Assembly: GCF_013415125.1 (NCBI RefSeq)
Contig: NZ_JACCDE010000038.1
Span: forward strand, 1-45,293
Direction of reading: 5' to 3'
Length of the DNA stretch: 45,293 nucleotides
From: Vreelandella glaciei
GTDB taxonomy: Bacteria > Pseudomonadota > Gammaproteobacteria > Pseudomonadales > Halomonadaceae
The notes under the pieces are model-generated. The model was not told the origin of the DNA, did no database searches, and worked only from the letters and a program-made list of their open reading frames with translations. Position numbers and translations under genes: made by a program. Positions 1 through 7,436 of this stretch are shown one piece after another. Each line of letters opens with the position of its first letter. The first letter of the stretch is position 1.

Positions 1-151
1 TTATCTTATGCTTGTTCATGACTCTTCCCCTCCGCATTGAAGTGGTTCAACTATCAATGTAGCTCTCTGAAGCTTCGAGAGGGGAGGAGTCCCTTTCATT
101 GAACGCAGTGAAGCAATCTCAGTTTTATTGCCGTCGTTGAATGATGCGGCT
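1..151. other. Structured non-coding stretch at left edge
   Basis: No gene is supported here. The 13-base arm at 20-32 is complementary to 79-91 with one G-U wobble. Inside it CATTGAAGT (35-43) can pair with ACT-A-TCAATG (50-59), leaving a one-base bulge, and AGCT at 61-64 can pair with AGCT at 71-74. Together they could fold into a branched RNA or cruciform. It lies just downstream of the RNase J-like gene, so it may include a transcription end, but no clear T-run follows on either strand. Its identity is unknown. Confidence 0.35.
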
Positions 152-1846
152 CTAACGGTTAGCGGCACTTTCATACGCAGCAGGTTCTGGCATTTCGGCG
201 GCCATAATCTGAAGATGCACATCGGGCAGGTGCTGCATATGCTCCGCCAGCCAGTGTACCAAGCGAGGCTGCAATGCTTGGCGAAGGTCGGCCAGTGTGT
301 CGGCGGCAATCTCATCAAGCTGATCATCCAGCCAATCACTAAAGCTATCTTCATCCAGTGGGCTGGCACCCGTCGCATCCAGCATCAAACGTCCAATGCG
401 GGCCCAGCCCGTATCAGTCGCGGTCACCGGCAGTGCTAGGTACAAACTGCCACGACGTGCCGTACTGGCGTCTTTTATTTCCAACCCTGGGTGAGGAACC
501 ACGCTGTTTTGACTGACGATGCAGGGCGGCTGGGGATAGCGTGCCTCGCAGCGCAGCCCTTGGTGATCAAAGCTGATTAAATCGCCATTAACTGGCGACA
601 AAGGTGCGCTAATCCCTAATTGACTGGCAATTGCCTGATGCGCCTGCTGATGCCTTGCTTCGCCGTGGACGGGCATCAGATGCTTCGGCTTAGTCCATTG
701 ATAGAGTTTGATTAACTCATCATGAGCGGGGTGCCCCGTAGCATGTAACTCGGGATGGTTGATTTCGTCGTAAATACGAACACTTAACTGCGCTAAACGT
801 TTTTTTAGCTGTTCAATAGGGCGTTCGTTGCCTGGAATGGCTTTAGCCGAGAAGATGACATTATCGCCAGGCTGAAGATCAACAAAGGGATGGCGGCCCT
901 GAGCAAGACGCTGAAGCGCGGCACGCGCCTCACCCTGGCTGCCGGTGGCAATAATAACCACTTCATCCGGGGGGAGATAACCCAGGTCGTGATTGGGTAC
1001 CAGCGGCGGTAAGTCATCCATATAGCCAAGCCCGCGCGCAACGCTAACCATTCGCTCCATTGAGCGCCCCATTAAGCTGATGCGACGGCCACACTGATGC
1101 GCCGCGCGCCCGATAGCCAATACCCGCGCAAGGTTACTGGCAAAACAAGAAACAACCACACGGCCCTGGCAGTTGGCGAGGGTTTTTACCAATGCCCTCG
1201 CCACATCACCTTCACTGCCGGAGTGGCCTGGCATGGGGGCGTTGGTGGAATCGCCGACCACTAAATCGACCGGGGCCAGCGCTCTAAACTGTGCCGCGCT
1301 CACCGGAGAGCCGATAAGCGGCTCAGGATCAAGTTTCCAGTCACCGGTATGTAAAACACGATAGCCGCCAGCCATCATGATGATGGCACAGCTTTCGGGT
1401 ATCGAGTGCGTCAACGGCAAGTAGCGCAGCGTAAACGGCCCGCTTTCAAGTGCCTCGCCTGGTTCGATGACATGAATAGCAGCGCTGCTAAGTTGATGTT
1501 CAGCAAATTTAAGACGTAATAGCCCCGCGGCTAATGGCGTGGCATAAATAGGACAATTCCACATCGGCCAGAGCCAAGCGACGGCACCAATGTGGTCTTC
1601 ATGGCCGTGGGTAATAAATAGTGCTTTCGGGACTATCCCTAATGCTTTTGGTGTATCAAGATTAGGCACTTGTAGCGGTGAGTTGGGGAGATCCTGGCGA
1701 ATCATCATGCCGCAGTCGACGACAATCCAGTGATCATCGTAGCCGTAGAGCGTTAGATTCATGCCAATCTCACCGCATCCCCCCAGCGGCAACATGCGCA
1801 GCGGAGGACGACGACGGGGACGAATTTGAACGCGTGAAGAGTGCAT
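152..1846 (-). CDS. Ribonuclease J-like metallo-beta-lactamase nuclease
   Basis: This is a 564-residue protein of the RNase J / beta-CASP branch of the metallo-beta-lactamase fold. These are cytoplasmic two-zinc ribonucleases with endo and 5' exo activity in RNA decay and maturation. The N-terminal GGCGEIGMN resembles the RNase J start. The zinc motif HGHEDH is at about residues 80-85, followed by THSIPES, HTGDWKLD and GDSTNAP. The beta-CASP part has ATGSQGE and IPGNE, and near the C-terminal side HATGHPAHDEL and MPVHGEAR supply the late conserved histidines. Length fits the family (about 550). The start is the ATG at 1846, with a poor ribosome site; a downstream ATG at 1795 just before the conserved core is possible. 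The gene is divergent from purU. RNase J is uncommon in gammaproteobacteria, which usually rely on RNase E. Family assignment is firm; the exact RNA role is inferred. Confidence 0.85.
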   Translation of the reverse strand: MHSSRVQIRPRRRPPLRMLPLGGCGEIGMNLTLYGYDDHWIVVDCGMMIRQDLPNSPLQVPNLDTPKALGIVPKALFITHGHEDHIGAVAWLWPMWNCPIYATPLAAGLLRLKFAEHQLSSAAIHVIEPGEALESGPFTLRYLPLTHSIPESCAIIMMAGGYRVLHTGDWKLDPEPLIGSPVSAAQFRALAPVDLVVGDSTNAPMPGHSGSEGDVARALVKTLANCQGRVVVSCFASNLARVLAIGRAAHQCGRRISLMGRSMERMVSVARGLGYMDDLPPLVPNHDLGYLPPDEVVIIATGSQGEARAALQRLAQGRHPFVDLQPGDNVIFSAKAIPGNERPIEQLKKRLAQLSVRIYDEINHPELHATGHPAHDELIKLYQWTKPKHLMPVHGEARHQQAHQAIASQLGISAPLSPVNGDLISFDHQGLRCEARYPQPPCIVSQNSVVPHPGLEIKDASTARRGSLYLALPVTATDTGWARIGRLMLDATGASPLDEDSFSDWLDDQLDEIAADTLADLRQALQPRLVHWLAEHMQHLPDVHLQIMAAEMPEPAAYESAANR

Positions 1847-1992
1847 CAGTTATGAAAAGCCTAAAAAGTAGTGACTCAACTATACGGGAAGGCAGGGGCG
1901 GCTAACAATCATCCTTGGCCTTCCGATACACTATGCAACCTAAGCCGTTGGTTTGTCATAATTACCTTAGAAATAGGTCAAGAGTTGCTCAC

Positions 1993-2847
1993 ATGTCCCA
2001 TTATTATCGTTTAGTTGTGTCCTGCCCTGATCAGGTAGGTATTGTGGCCCGAGTATCGAGCTTTATTGCTAAGCAAGGGGGGTCCATCACCGAAGCAAGC
2101 CAGCACTCCGATTTAGAAACGGGCTGTTTTTTTATGCGTTACGACATCTTGGCGGATTCAGTGGGGATGTCGGTGGAGGCGCTACGTGCAGCGTTCGAGC
2201 CTGTGGCGATCGAATTTGATATGCAGTGGTCATTGGTGGATACACAGCAGCGCCGCCGGGTGGTGTTGATGGTCTCTAGAGAGTCACACTGCTTGGTAGA
2301 TTTGCTTTATCGCTGGCAGGCCGGTGAGTTGGATTGCGATATTGTCGGCGTCATTTCCAACCATGACGATATGCGTTCATTGACCGAGTGGTACGGCATT
2401 CCTTATCACTATGTGCCAGTCGACCCCGATAACAAGCAAGTGTCGTTTGCCAAGGTGCAAGCAGAAATCGATAGTGCGCGCGCTGATTGCGTTGTGTTGG
2501 CGCGTTATATGCAAATCCTGCCGCCTGACCTGTGCGCACGCTATGCTGGGCGGGTGATTAATATACATCACAGCTTTTTACCCTCTTTCGCTGGGGCGAA
2601 GCCCTACCACCAGGCATATCAGCGCGGTGTGAAGCTGATTGGCGCCACCTGCCACTACGTCACCGAGGAACTCGATGCGGGCCCGATTATCGAACAGGAT
2701 ATTCATCGCGTTAGCCACTGCCATACCCCAACCGATTTAGTCCGCTTTGGGCGTGATGTTGAAAAAGCCGTTCTCGCACGCGGTTTACGCTGGCATCTTG
2801 AGGATCGTGTTTTAGTGCATGGCAACAAGACCGTGGTATTTAGCTAA
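1993..2847 (+). CDS. purU: Formyltetrahydrofolate deformylase PurU
   Basis: PurU hydrolyses 10-formyltetrahydrofolate to formate and tetrahydrofolate. It balances the one-carbon pool and can supply formate for purine synthesis. The protein has 284 residues (E. coli about 280). It begins with an ACT-type regulatory domain (residues 1-80; CPDQVGIVARVSSFI, then EASQHSD). The formyltransferase-like catalytic domain follows: ISNHDD, the segment with VINIHHSFLPSF carrying the conserved Asn and His, and GATCHYVTEELDAGPII with the catalytic Asp region. The start is ATG 1993, where homology to MSHYYRLVVSCPDQ begins. The longer reading frame to 1915 starts only with TTG and adds 26 unlikely residues. 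It is divergent from the RNase J gene and may be co-transcribed with the membrane protein that follows 24 bases later. Confidence 0.93.
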   Translation: MSHYYRLVVSCPDQVGIVARVSSFIAKQGGSITEASQHSDLETGCFFMRYDILADSVGMSVEALRAAFEPVAIEFDMQWSLVDTQQRRRVVLMVSRESHCLVDLLYRWQAGELDCDIVGVISNHDDMRSLTEWYGIPYHYVPVDPDNKQVSFAKVQAEIDSARADCVVLARYMQILPPDLCARYAGRVINIHHSFLPSFAGAKPYHQAYQRGVKLIGATCHYVTEELDAGPIIEQDIHRVSHCHTPTDLVRFGRDVEKAVLARGLRWHLEDRVLVHGNKTVVFS

Positions 2848-2871
2848 CGCTCGATAAAGTGAGAAGCCGCT

Positions 2872-3543
2872 ATGTCGTTCGCACAAAGTGTACTGGCGCC
2901 CTGGGCGCTGATATTCACCTCGCTACTCTCGTTAGGCGTAGTGGTGTGGGCTCTTTGGCGGCGGCCCTGGAAAGCGCTACTGAAAGACACTGCCCTTCAG
3001 CATCGTTGGTTAGGCGCAACGCTGGCAGTGGTGCTGATGTGGCAGCTACGCGCTCAGGCGGTCGACTGGCTAACGCTGCATCTCGTCTTTACGGTATTGA
3101 TGACACTCGTGTTTAAAGCGCCACTAGCGCTGCTCAGCAATGTGTTCATCAATGTGGCAATGGTAGTTATCGGCCGCAATGAGTGGACGCTGCTGGGGGC
3201 GAATGTATTGGTAACGGGCATTGTTCCGGCTGCCATTATTGGCACAGTGTGGCGGCTGGTAGATCGCCGCCTGCCGGATAACCTGATGGTGTTTCTATTT
3301 GCCTGCGGGTTTTTTGGGGCGGCGTTGGCAACATTAGGGGCAGGGCTGGCTGCCGTGCTGCTGATCATCGTGGCAGGCACAGACCCTAACGCTATCTATC
3401 TTGCTCAGGAGTATGCACGCTTCTTACCTCTACTAATGCCTTCAGAGGCGTTTATTACCGGGATGCTGCTGAGTATTTTGCTGGTCTATCATCCTAATTG
3501 GGTGGCCACCTTTAATGACCACCGCTATATCGACATGCAGTAG
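2872..3543 (+). CDS. CbiM-like energy-coupling factor membrane permease (COG3235 type)
   Basis: This is a 223-residue polytopic membrane protein with about six hydrophobic segments. It resembles the COG3235 / CbiM-related family, whose members are annotated as energy-coupling-factor permeases for cobalt or nickel uptake. HLVFTVLMTLVFKAPLAL and the late LLMPSEAFITGMLLS match the general CbiM pattern (a Pro-Glu motif in the last membrane segments). However, the N-terminal CbiM metal-binding MHIPDG-type start is absent, and no ATPase or CbiN/CbiQ partner is adjacent, so transport of a metal is not shown. The ATG at 2872 has GAGAAG upstream. The gene is convergent with lexA, with 9 bases between the stops. 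The family call is moderately sure; the substrate is unknown. Confidence 0.6.
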   Translation: MSFAQSVLAPWALIFTSLLSLGVVVWALWRRPWKALLKDTALQHRWLGATLAVVLMWQLRAQAVDWLTLHLVFTVLMTLVFKAPLALLSNVFINVAMVVIGRNEWTLLGANVLVTGIVPAAIIGTVWRLVDRRLPDNLMVFLFACGFFGAALATLGAGLAAVLLIIVAGTDPNAIYLAQEYARFLPLLMPSEAFITGMLLSILLVYHPNWVATFNDHRYIDMQ

Positions 3544-3552
3544 CGACGGTGG

Positions 3553-4233
3553 TTAGCCCAGTGCCTGGCCATTACCGCCACGAATAACGCCAACGCCGAC
3601 ACCTTCGATATCGAGTGACTGTGAACGCAGGTCGATTTCAATGGGCGCAAAGTCTGCATTTTCCGCAAATAGCGTTACTTGGTGGCCCTGACGTTTGAAG
3701 CGCTTGACGGTTACCTCATCATCTAGGCGCGCGACGACAATCTGGCCATCGCGCACCCGCTCGGTACGGTGAACTGCCAATAAATCACCTTCTAAAATAC
3801 CAATATCCTTCATCGAAAGGCCCCGCACACGCAGCAGGTAATCGGCTTTAGGAGTGAAGTACTCGGCGGGCAGAGGGCAGTAACGGTCAATATGCTCAGC
3901 AGCTAGGATAGGGCTCCCGGCGGCTACTTCGCCAATCACCGGCAGGCCAGCAGGCGAGGCTTCAATATTGGCAGCGGGTAACGCGCTTATGGTGCTGTCT
4001 ACTACCTCCTGGGGCTCTTGATTAGGTAGGCGAATACCGCGTGACGTATTGCGAATAATGCGAATAGCGCCTTTACGCTCTAGCGCGCGCAGGTGCTCTT
4101 CCGCTGCGTTAGGTGAGCGGAATCCCAGGGCTTTCGCAATTTCAGCACGGGTCGGAGGGTAGCCAAATTCGCCCATGGTCTTAACAATAAAATCAAATAC
4201 ATGCTGTTGGCGAGCGGTTAGCGGACGCGACAT
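3553..4233 (-). CDS. lexA: LexA SOS repressor (long-linker form)
   Basis: LexA represses the DNA-damage (SOS) regulon and cleaves itself when RecA is activated. The protein has 226 residues from ATG 4233; the longer frame starts at TTG 4245. The winged-helix DNA-binding domain (1-70) contains YPPTRAEIAKALGFRSPNAA, the recognition-helix region. The C-terminal S24 peptidase-like domain has the scissile Ala105-Gly106 in EVAAGSP, Ser140 in GLSMKD and Lys177 in TVKRFK, the Ser-Lys dyad. The linker between domains is about 20 residues longer than in E. coli LexA (202 residues; cleavage at 84-85). The gene is divergent from psrA, the same neighbour as in Pseudomonas. A degenerate SOS-box-like sequence lies upstream. 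Confidence 0.96.
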   Translation of the reverse strand: MSRPLTARQQHVFDFIVKTMGEFGYPPTRAEIAKALGFRSPNAAEEHLRALERKGAIRIIRNTSRGIRLPNQEPQEVVDSTISALPAANIEASPAGLPVIGEVAAGSPILAAEHIDRYCPLPAEYFTPKADYLLRVRGLSMKDIGILEGDLLAVHRTERVRDGQIVVARLDDEVTVKRFKRQGHQVTLFAENADFAPIEIDLRSQSLDIEGVGVGVIRGGNGQALG

Positions 4234-4290
4234 ACCAGACTCCAATAATAGTGAATAGACAGTAACAAATTAAATGTCGACTTAATCGAT

Positions 4291-4310
4291 AAGTGGTTAA
4301 GTATACAGTA
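4291..4310 (-). promoter_or_regulatory. Degenerate SOS (LexA) box-like sequence upstream of lexA
   Basis: Read on the minus strand this is TACTGTATACTTAACCACTT. The first half matches the E. coli LexA consensus TACTGTATATATATACAGTA well. The second half is poor (CCAC instead of ACAG). It lies about 60-80 bases before the lexA start, a sensible place for autoregulation. One good half only, so this is tentative. Confidence 0.35.
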
Positions 4311-4433
4311 TGTTCCTCTGTCCAGTATATGTCTTGTCAACCCCTATCGGGCAAGGTCCCCGAATTTTTCCTAATCGTTTTAAACTAAGCTTCTACTGAT
4401 ATAGACAGCCATATTTCATCAGAAAATCAAGCG

Positions 4434-4462
4434 TTGAGCCCTCCAACGTTATGGCATAGTAT
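4434..4462 (+). promoter_or_regulatory. Predicted sigma70 promoter of psrA
   Basis: The -35 element TTGAGC (4434-4439) and the -10 element TAGTAT (4457-4462) are separated by 17 bases, an optimal spacing. The start site would fall near 4469, about 33 bases before the psrA ATG. The -10 overlaps a 7-bp inverted repeat, and a PsrA-type box lies just downstream. Confidence 0.6.
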
Positions 4463-4474
4463 TTTACTATGTTT

Positions 4475-4488
4475 TAAACACTCGTTTC
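4475..4488. promoter_or_regulatory. PsrA-type operator (AAAC-N4-GTTT)
   Basis: The sequence TAAACACTCGTTTC has the arrangement AAAC-N4-GTTT. The described Pseudomonas PsrA box is (G/C)AAAC-N2-4-GTTT(G/C); only the first flanking base differs. It sits at the expected transcription start of psrA, a position that would allow autorepression, as known for Pseudomonas PsrA. Confidence 0.6.
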
Positions 4489-4501
4489 CCCGGAGAGCGG
4501 C

Positions 4502-5179
4502 ATGGCTCAATCTGATACGGTAACTCGAATACTCGACACCGCGGAAGTGCTGTTTGCTGAGCGAGGTTTTGCTGAAACATCGCTGCGCAACATCACTAGC
4601 AAAGCGCGCGTCAATTTAGCGGCGGTGAATTACCATTTTGGTTCCAAAAAAGCCTTAATTCAGGCCGTGTTTTCACGCTATCTGGACCCGTTCACTCAAC
4701 GTTTTCATACCGCGCTTGATGAACTTGAAGCCCAGCATGCAGGGCGCGTTATTCCGTTGGAAACGCTACTCGAAACAATGGCGACCAGCGTGCTGGCAGT
4801 GCCTGCGGAGCGCAACAGTTTGAAGGTGTTTATGCGCTTGCTGGGCCTTGCCTATAGCCAAGCGCAGGGGCACCTTCGGCGTCATATTCAGCAAGAGTAC
4901 GGTGATGTGTTTACCCGCTTCACCGAGCTAGTGCATCAAGCAACGCCCGACTTGCCTGACGCGGAGCGCTTTTGGCGGCTACACTTTATGCTTGGTACGG
5001 TGATTTTTACACTTTCAGGCCTTGATGCACTGCGCGACATCGCTGAAAAGGATTATCACGAGCAGGTCACCGTGCGGGATTTGGTTAGGCGGTTGCGCCC
5101 GGTAGTGGTGGCTGCCATGAATGCACCGTTGCCCCCAGCACTTGAAGAAGGAAAATATGCGAACGCCCAAGCTCGCTGA
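4502..5179 (+). CDS. psrA: TetR-family fatty-acid-responsive regulator PsrA
   Basis: A TetR/AcrR regulator of 225 residues. The N-terminal helix-turn-helix domain (about 5-55) contains TRILDTAEVLFAERGFAETS, ITSKARVNLAAVNYHFGSKK and ALIQAVFSRYLDPF, closely like Pseudomonas PsrA. The C-terminal ligand domain includes VFMRLLGLAYSQAQGHLR and RLHFMLGTVIFTLSG, also PsrA-like. PsrA in Pseudomonas binds long-chain fatty acids, represses beta-oxidation genes and itself, and activates rpoS. Position next to lexA is conserved with Pseudomonas. The ATG at 4502 has GGAG upstream. The 3' end overlaps the next gene by 23 bases, implying translational coupling. Identity is well supported by sequence and synteny; the regulon here is inferred. 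Confidence 0.9.
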   Translation: MAQSDTVTRILDTAEVLFAERGFAETSLRNITSKARVNLAAVNYHFGSKKALIQAVFSRYLDPFTQRFHTALDELEAQHAGRVIPLETLLETMATSVLAVPAERNSLKVFMRLLGLAYSQAQGHLRRHIQQEYGDVFTRFTELVHQATPDLPDAERFWRLHFMLGTVIFTLSGLDALRDIAEKDYHEQVTVRDLVRRLRPVVVAAMNAPLPPALEEGKYANAQAR

Positions 5180-5693
5180 GCTTCCCCCTGTAGAGAACAT
5201 CTGGTTGGAAATCGATACCACACAGCAGCAGCTACGCTGTTGGCGAGGGCCGAAGGTGCTGCATGAGTGTGAAGTATCGTCTGGCCTCGCGGGCGTCGGT
5301 GAGTACAATGGCAGTGGCAAAACACCCCAGGGTTGGCACTATATAAGAGCCGCTATTGGCAGCGGGATGCCTGATAATGCGGTATTTCGTGGTCGTCGCT
5401 GGACGGGAGAGGCATTTTCTCCTGCGCTAGCTGAAGCATATCCGAAGCGGGATTGGATTTTGACCCGCATCCTGTGGCTATGCGGATTAGAAAAAGGCGT
5501 GAACCGTGGTGGACAGGTCGATTCACAGCGTCGCTATATTTATCTTCATGGTACGCCACCTGATCAGCCCATGGGCGTTGCTGCCTCCCACGGCTGTATT
5601 CGTTTACGCAATAGTGATTTGCTCTATATCTTTTCGTTAGCGTTACCAGGTACCCCCGTTTGGTTGCACGGCGGTCGTCAGTCGTTTGACTAA
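5157..5693 (+). CDS. L,D-transpeptidase (YkuD domain)
   Basis: A 178-residue protein made almost entirely of a YkuD catalytic domain. L,D-transpeptidases form 3-3 peptidoglycan cross-links or attach proteins to peptidoglycan through an active-site cysteine. The motif is clear: HGTPPDQPMGVAASHGCIRL, with the catalytic His and the SHGC Cys. The N-terminal part has the usual strand pattern (IWLEIDTTQQQLRCW) and GSGKTPQGWHYI. No signal peptide or membrane anchor is visible, which is unusual for an enzyme acting in the periplasm; some short relatives share this. ATG 5157 is preceded by GAAGAAGGAAA and lies inside the psrA end, so translation is probably coupled. The longer frame from 5121 lacks support. 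The physiological substrate is unknown. Confidence 0.85.
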   Translation: MRTPKLAELPPVENIWLEIDTTQQQLRCWRGPKVLHECEVSSGLAGVGEYNGSGKTPQGWHYIRAAIGSGMPDNAVFRGRRWTGEAFSPALAEAYPKRDWILTRILWLCGLEKGVNRGGQVDSQRRYIYLHGTPPDQPMGVAASHGCIRLRNSDLLYIFSLALPGTPVWLHGGRQSFD

Positions 5694-5699
5694 TCCGTT

Positions 5700-5727
5700 T
5701 TGACACCGCTAGACGATCGTCTAGAAT
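5700..5727 (+). promoter_or_regulatory. Predicted nagZ promoter with palindromic operator
   Basis: The -35 TTGACA (5700-5705) and -10 TAGAAT (5722-5727) are near consensus with a 16-base spacer. The perfect 16-bp palindrome CTAGACGATCGTCTAG (5709-5724) fills most of the spacer and overlaps the -10. A bound repressor would block RNA polymerase. The form TAGAC-N4-GTCTA is like many TetR-family operators. Confidence 0.6.
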
Positions 5728-5757
5728 CACCGCCTCTTTTTTAATGGACCTATCACG

Positions 5758-6789
5758 ATGACTCAACCGTTAGGCCCGGTCATGCTCGACCTTGAAGGCC
5801 CGAAATTAACGGCCGCAGAAAAGCGCTTGCTGCTAGAACCGTCGGTAGGGGGCGTTATTCTGTTTGCCCGCAATGTCGAGAATGGCTATCAAGTACGCCA
5901 ACTCTGCAGCGATATTCGCCGTGTGCGTGCGGACTTATTGCTTGCCGTTGATCAAGAGGGTGGCCGCGTTCAGCGCATTAAAGAGGGGATGACGCGCCTT
6001 CCCGCCATGGCTCGCATTGGGGAGTGTTATAGCGCCAATCCCGATGACGGTCTTGCGCTCGCAAAAGATGCTGGCTGGCTATTGGGCATGGAAATGGCCG
6101 CCTGCGGTTTGGATCTTAGCTTTGCTCCGGTACTGGATGTCGAAAGCGGCGTCTCAAGTGTTATTGGTGACCGAAGTTTTAGCCGCGATCCGCAGCATGT
6201 GGCGCAGCTTGGCAGCGCCTTTATTCAAGGGCTCCATGATGCTGGTATGGCCGCTGTCGGAAAACACTTCCCCGGTCACGGCGGAGTCGCGGCAGACTCT
6301 CACGTTGCGCTGCCGGTGGATGACCGCCCGCTAGAGGTGATTAAACAACGCGACCTGGTGCCCTTTGCCCATTTAGCCGCACCGTTAGACGGCGTGATGC
6401 CAGCGCATGTGATTTACAGTGCTTTCGATACGCGTCCTGCCGGGTTCTCCCCTCATTGGTTGGGCATGCTGCGTGAATCGTTGGGCTTCAAAGGCTGCAT
6501 CTTTTCTGATGATTTAAGTATGGCGGGCGCCCACGAGGCGGGTGGGCCCAAACAGCGAGCCCAGGCAGCGCTAGCGGCGGGTTGCGATATGTTGCTGGTG
6601 TGCAACGATCGCGCCGCGGCACTTGAGGTGATTGAAGCCTGCCGGGGTATTGAAACCAAGCGTCCCGCCAAACTGCGCTACAGCCGTGCACGGCCTGATA
6701 TTGATGCCCTAAGTGCGTTGGGCCGATGGCGTCGTACCCACGCTAAGTTGGAAGCATTGGCTGATAAACCGAAACCCAATGCTGTGTAA
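5758..6789 (+). CDS. nagZ: Beta-N-acetylhexosaminidase NagZ
   Basis: NagZ is a cytoplasmic family 3 glycoside hydrolase. It removes GlcNAc from 1,6-anhydro-muropeptides during cell-wall recycling, producing signals that in many gammaproteobacteria control ampC. The 343-residue length equals the family norm. Conserved features are LDLEGPKLT near the start, VDQEGGRVQRI, SFAPVLDVE, GDRSFS, the mobile-loop signature KHFPGHGGVAADSH with the acid/base His, MPAHVIYS, and FSDDLSM with the nucleophilic Asp. It follows the L,D-transpeptidase, another peptidoglycan gene, after 64 bases carrying its own promoter, and precedes hpt by 48 bases. Confidence 0.95.
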   Translation: MTQPLGPVMLDLEGPKLTAAEKRLLLEPSVGGVILFARNVENGYQVRQLCSDIRRVRADLLLAVDQEGGRVQRIKEGMTRLPAMARIGECYSANPDDGLALAKDAGWLLGMEMAACGLDLSFAPVLDVESGVSSVIGDRSFSRDPQHVAQLGSAFIQGLHDAGMAAVGKHFPGHGGVAADSHVALPVDDRPLEVIKQRDLVPFAHLAAPLDGVMPAHVIYSAFDTRPAGFSPHWLGMLRESLGFKGCIFSDDLSMAGAHEAGGPKQRAQAALAAGCDMLLVCNDRAAALEVIEACRGIETKRPAKLRYSRARPDIDALSALGRWRRTHAKLEALADKPKPNAV

Positions 6790-6837
6790 ATTCACACGAC
6801 TGATGTAATTGAAGCTTTTAACCCGCCTGGAGTTTAG

Positions 6838-7416
6838 ATGTCAAAGTTGGATAAAGAAGCCTTAGAGTCATTGGACTCAATGCGTGAATTGATGGATAAC
6901 GCCGACTGCCTTATTTCTCAGCAAGAGGTAGAGCGGGCACTTGATCGTATGGCGGAAGCGATCACGCGAGATTTAGGCGACAAGCTGCCGGTTTTTTACT
7001 GCGTTATGAATGGCGGCTTAATCACCACAGGGCATTTGCTAACCCGGCTGGGCTTTCCGCTTGAAGTGGATTACTTACATGCCACTCGTTACCGCAACGA
7101 GCTGCGCGGCGGTGAGCTGTTTTGGCGTGTGTCTCCTGAGGTGCCGATGGCGGGGCGCCATGTGGTGATCGTCGACGACATCTTGGACGAAGGTGCCACG
7201 CTAGCCGCCATTTTGGCTTACTGCGAAGAAGCCCAGGCAGCCAGTGTTACGACGGCTGTACTGGTGGATAAACAGCACAACCGCAAAGCGGTACCCGGTT
7301 TAAAGGCCGACTACTGCAGCTTGGAAGTCGCCGACCGTTACGTGTTTGGTTTTGGGATGGATTACAAAGGCTACTGGCGAAACGCGCCGGGAATTTTTGC
7401 CCCAAAAGGAATGTAA
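6838..7416 (+). CDS. hpt: Hypoxanthine-guanine phosphoribosyltransferase
   Basis: A purine-salvage enzyme of 192 residues. It transfers phosphoribose from PRPP to hypoxanthine or guanine in the cytoplasm. The PRPP-binding motif VVIVDDILDEGATLAAI is at about residues 110-126. PVFYCVMNGGLITTGHLL forms the early loop, DYLHATRYR the flexible-loop segment, and VADRYVFGFGMDYKGYWRN the C-terminal base-binding region. ATG 6838 follows CTGGAG at a suitable distance. It probably belongs to the nagZ transcription unit. Which purine is preferred cannot be read from the sequence. It ends 20 bases before the convergent ppsR stop. Confidence 0.88.
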   Translation: MSKLDKEALESLDSMRELMDNADCLISQQEVERALDRMAEAITRDLGDKLPVFYCVMNGGLITTGHLLTRLGFPLEVDYLHATRYRNELRGGELFWRVSPEVPMAGRHVVIVDDILDEGATLAAILAYCEEAQAASVTTAVLVDKQHNRKAVPGLKADYCSLEVADRYVFGFGMDYKGYWRNAPGIFAPKGM

Positions 7417-7436
7417 GTTAGCCGCAGAATGGATCG

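Noticed and set aside
40..55. GGTTCAACT resembling a tRNA T-loop
   Set aside because: The flanking bases do not form the 5-bp T stem and no acceptor or anticodon arm is found.
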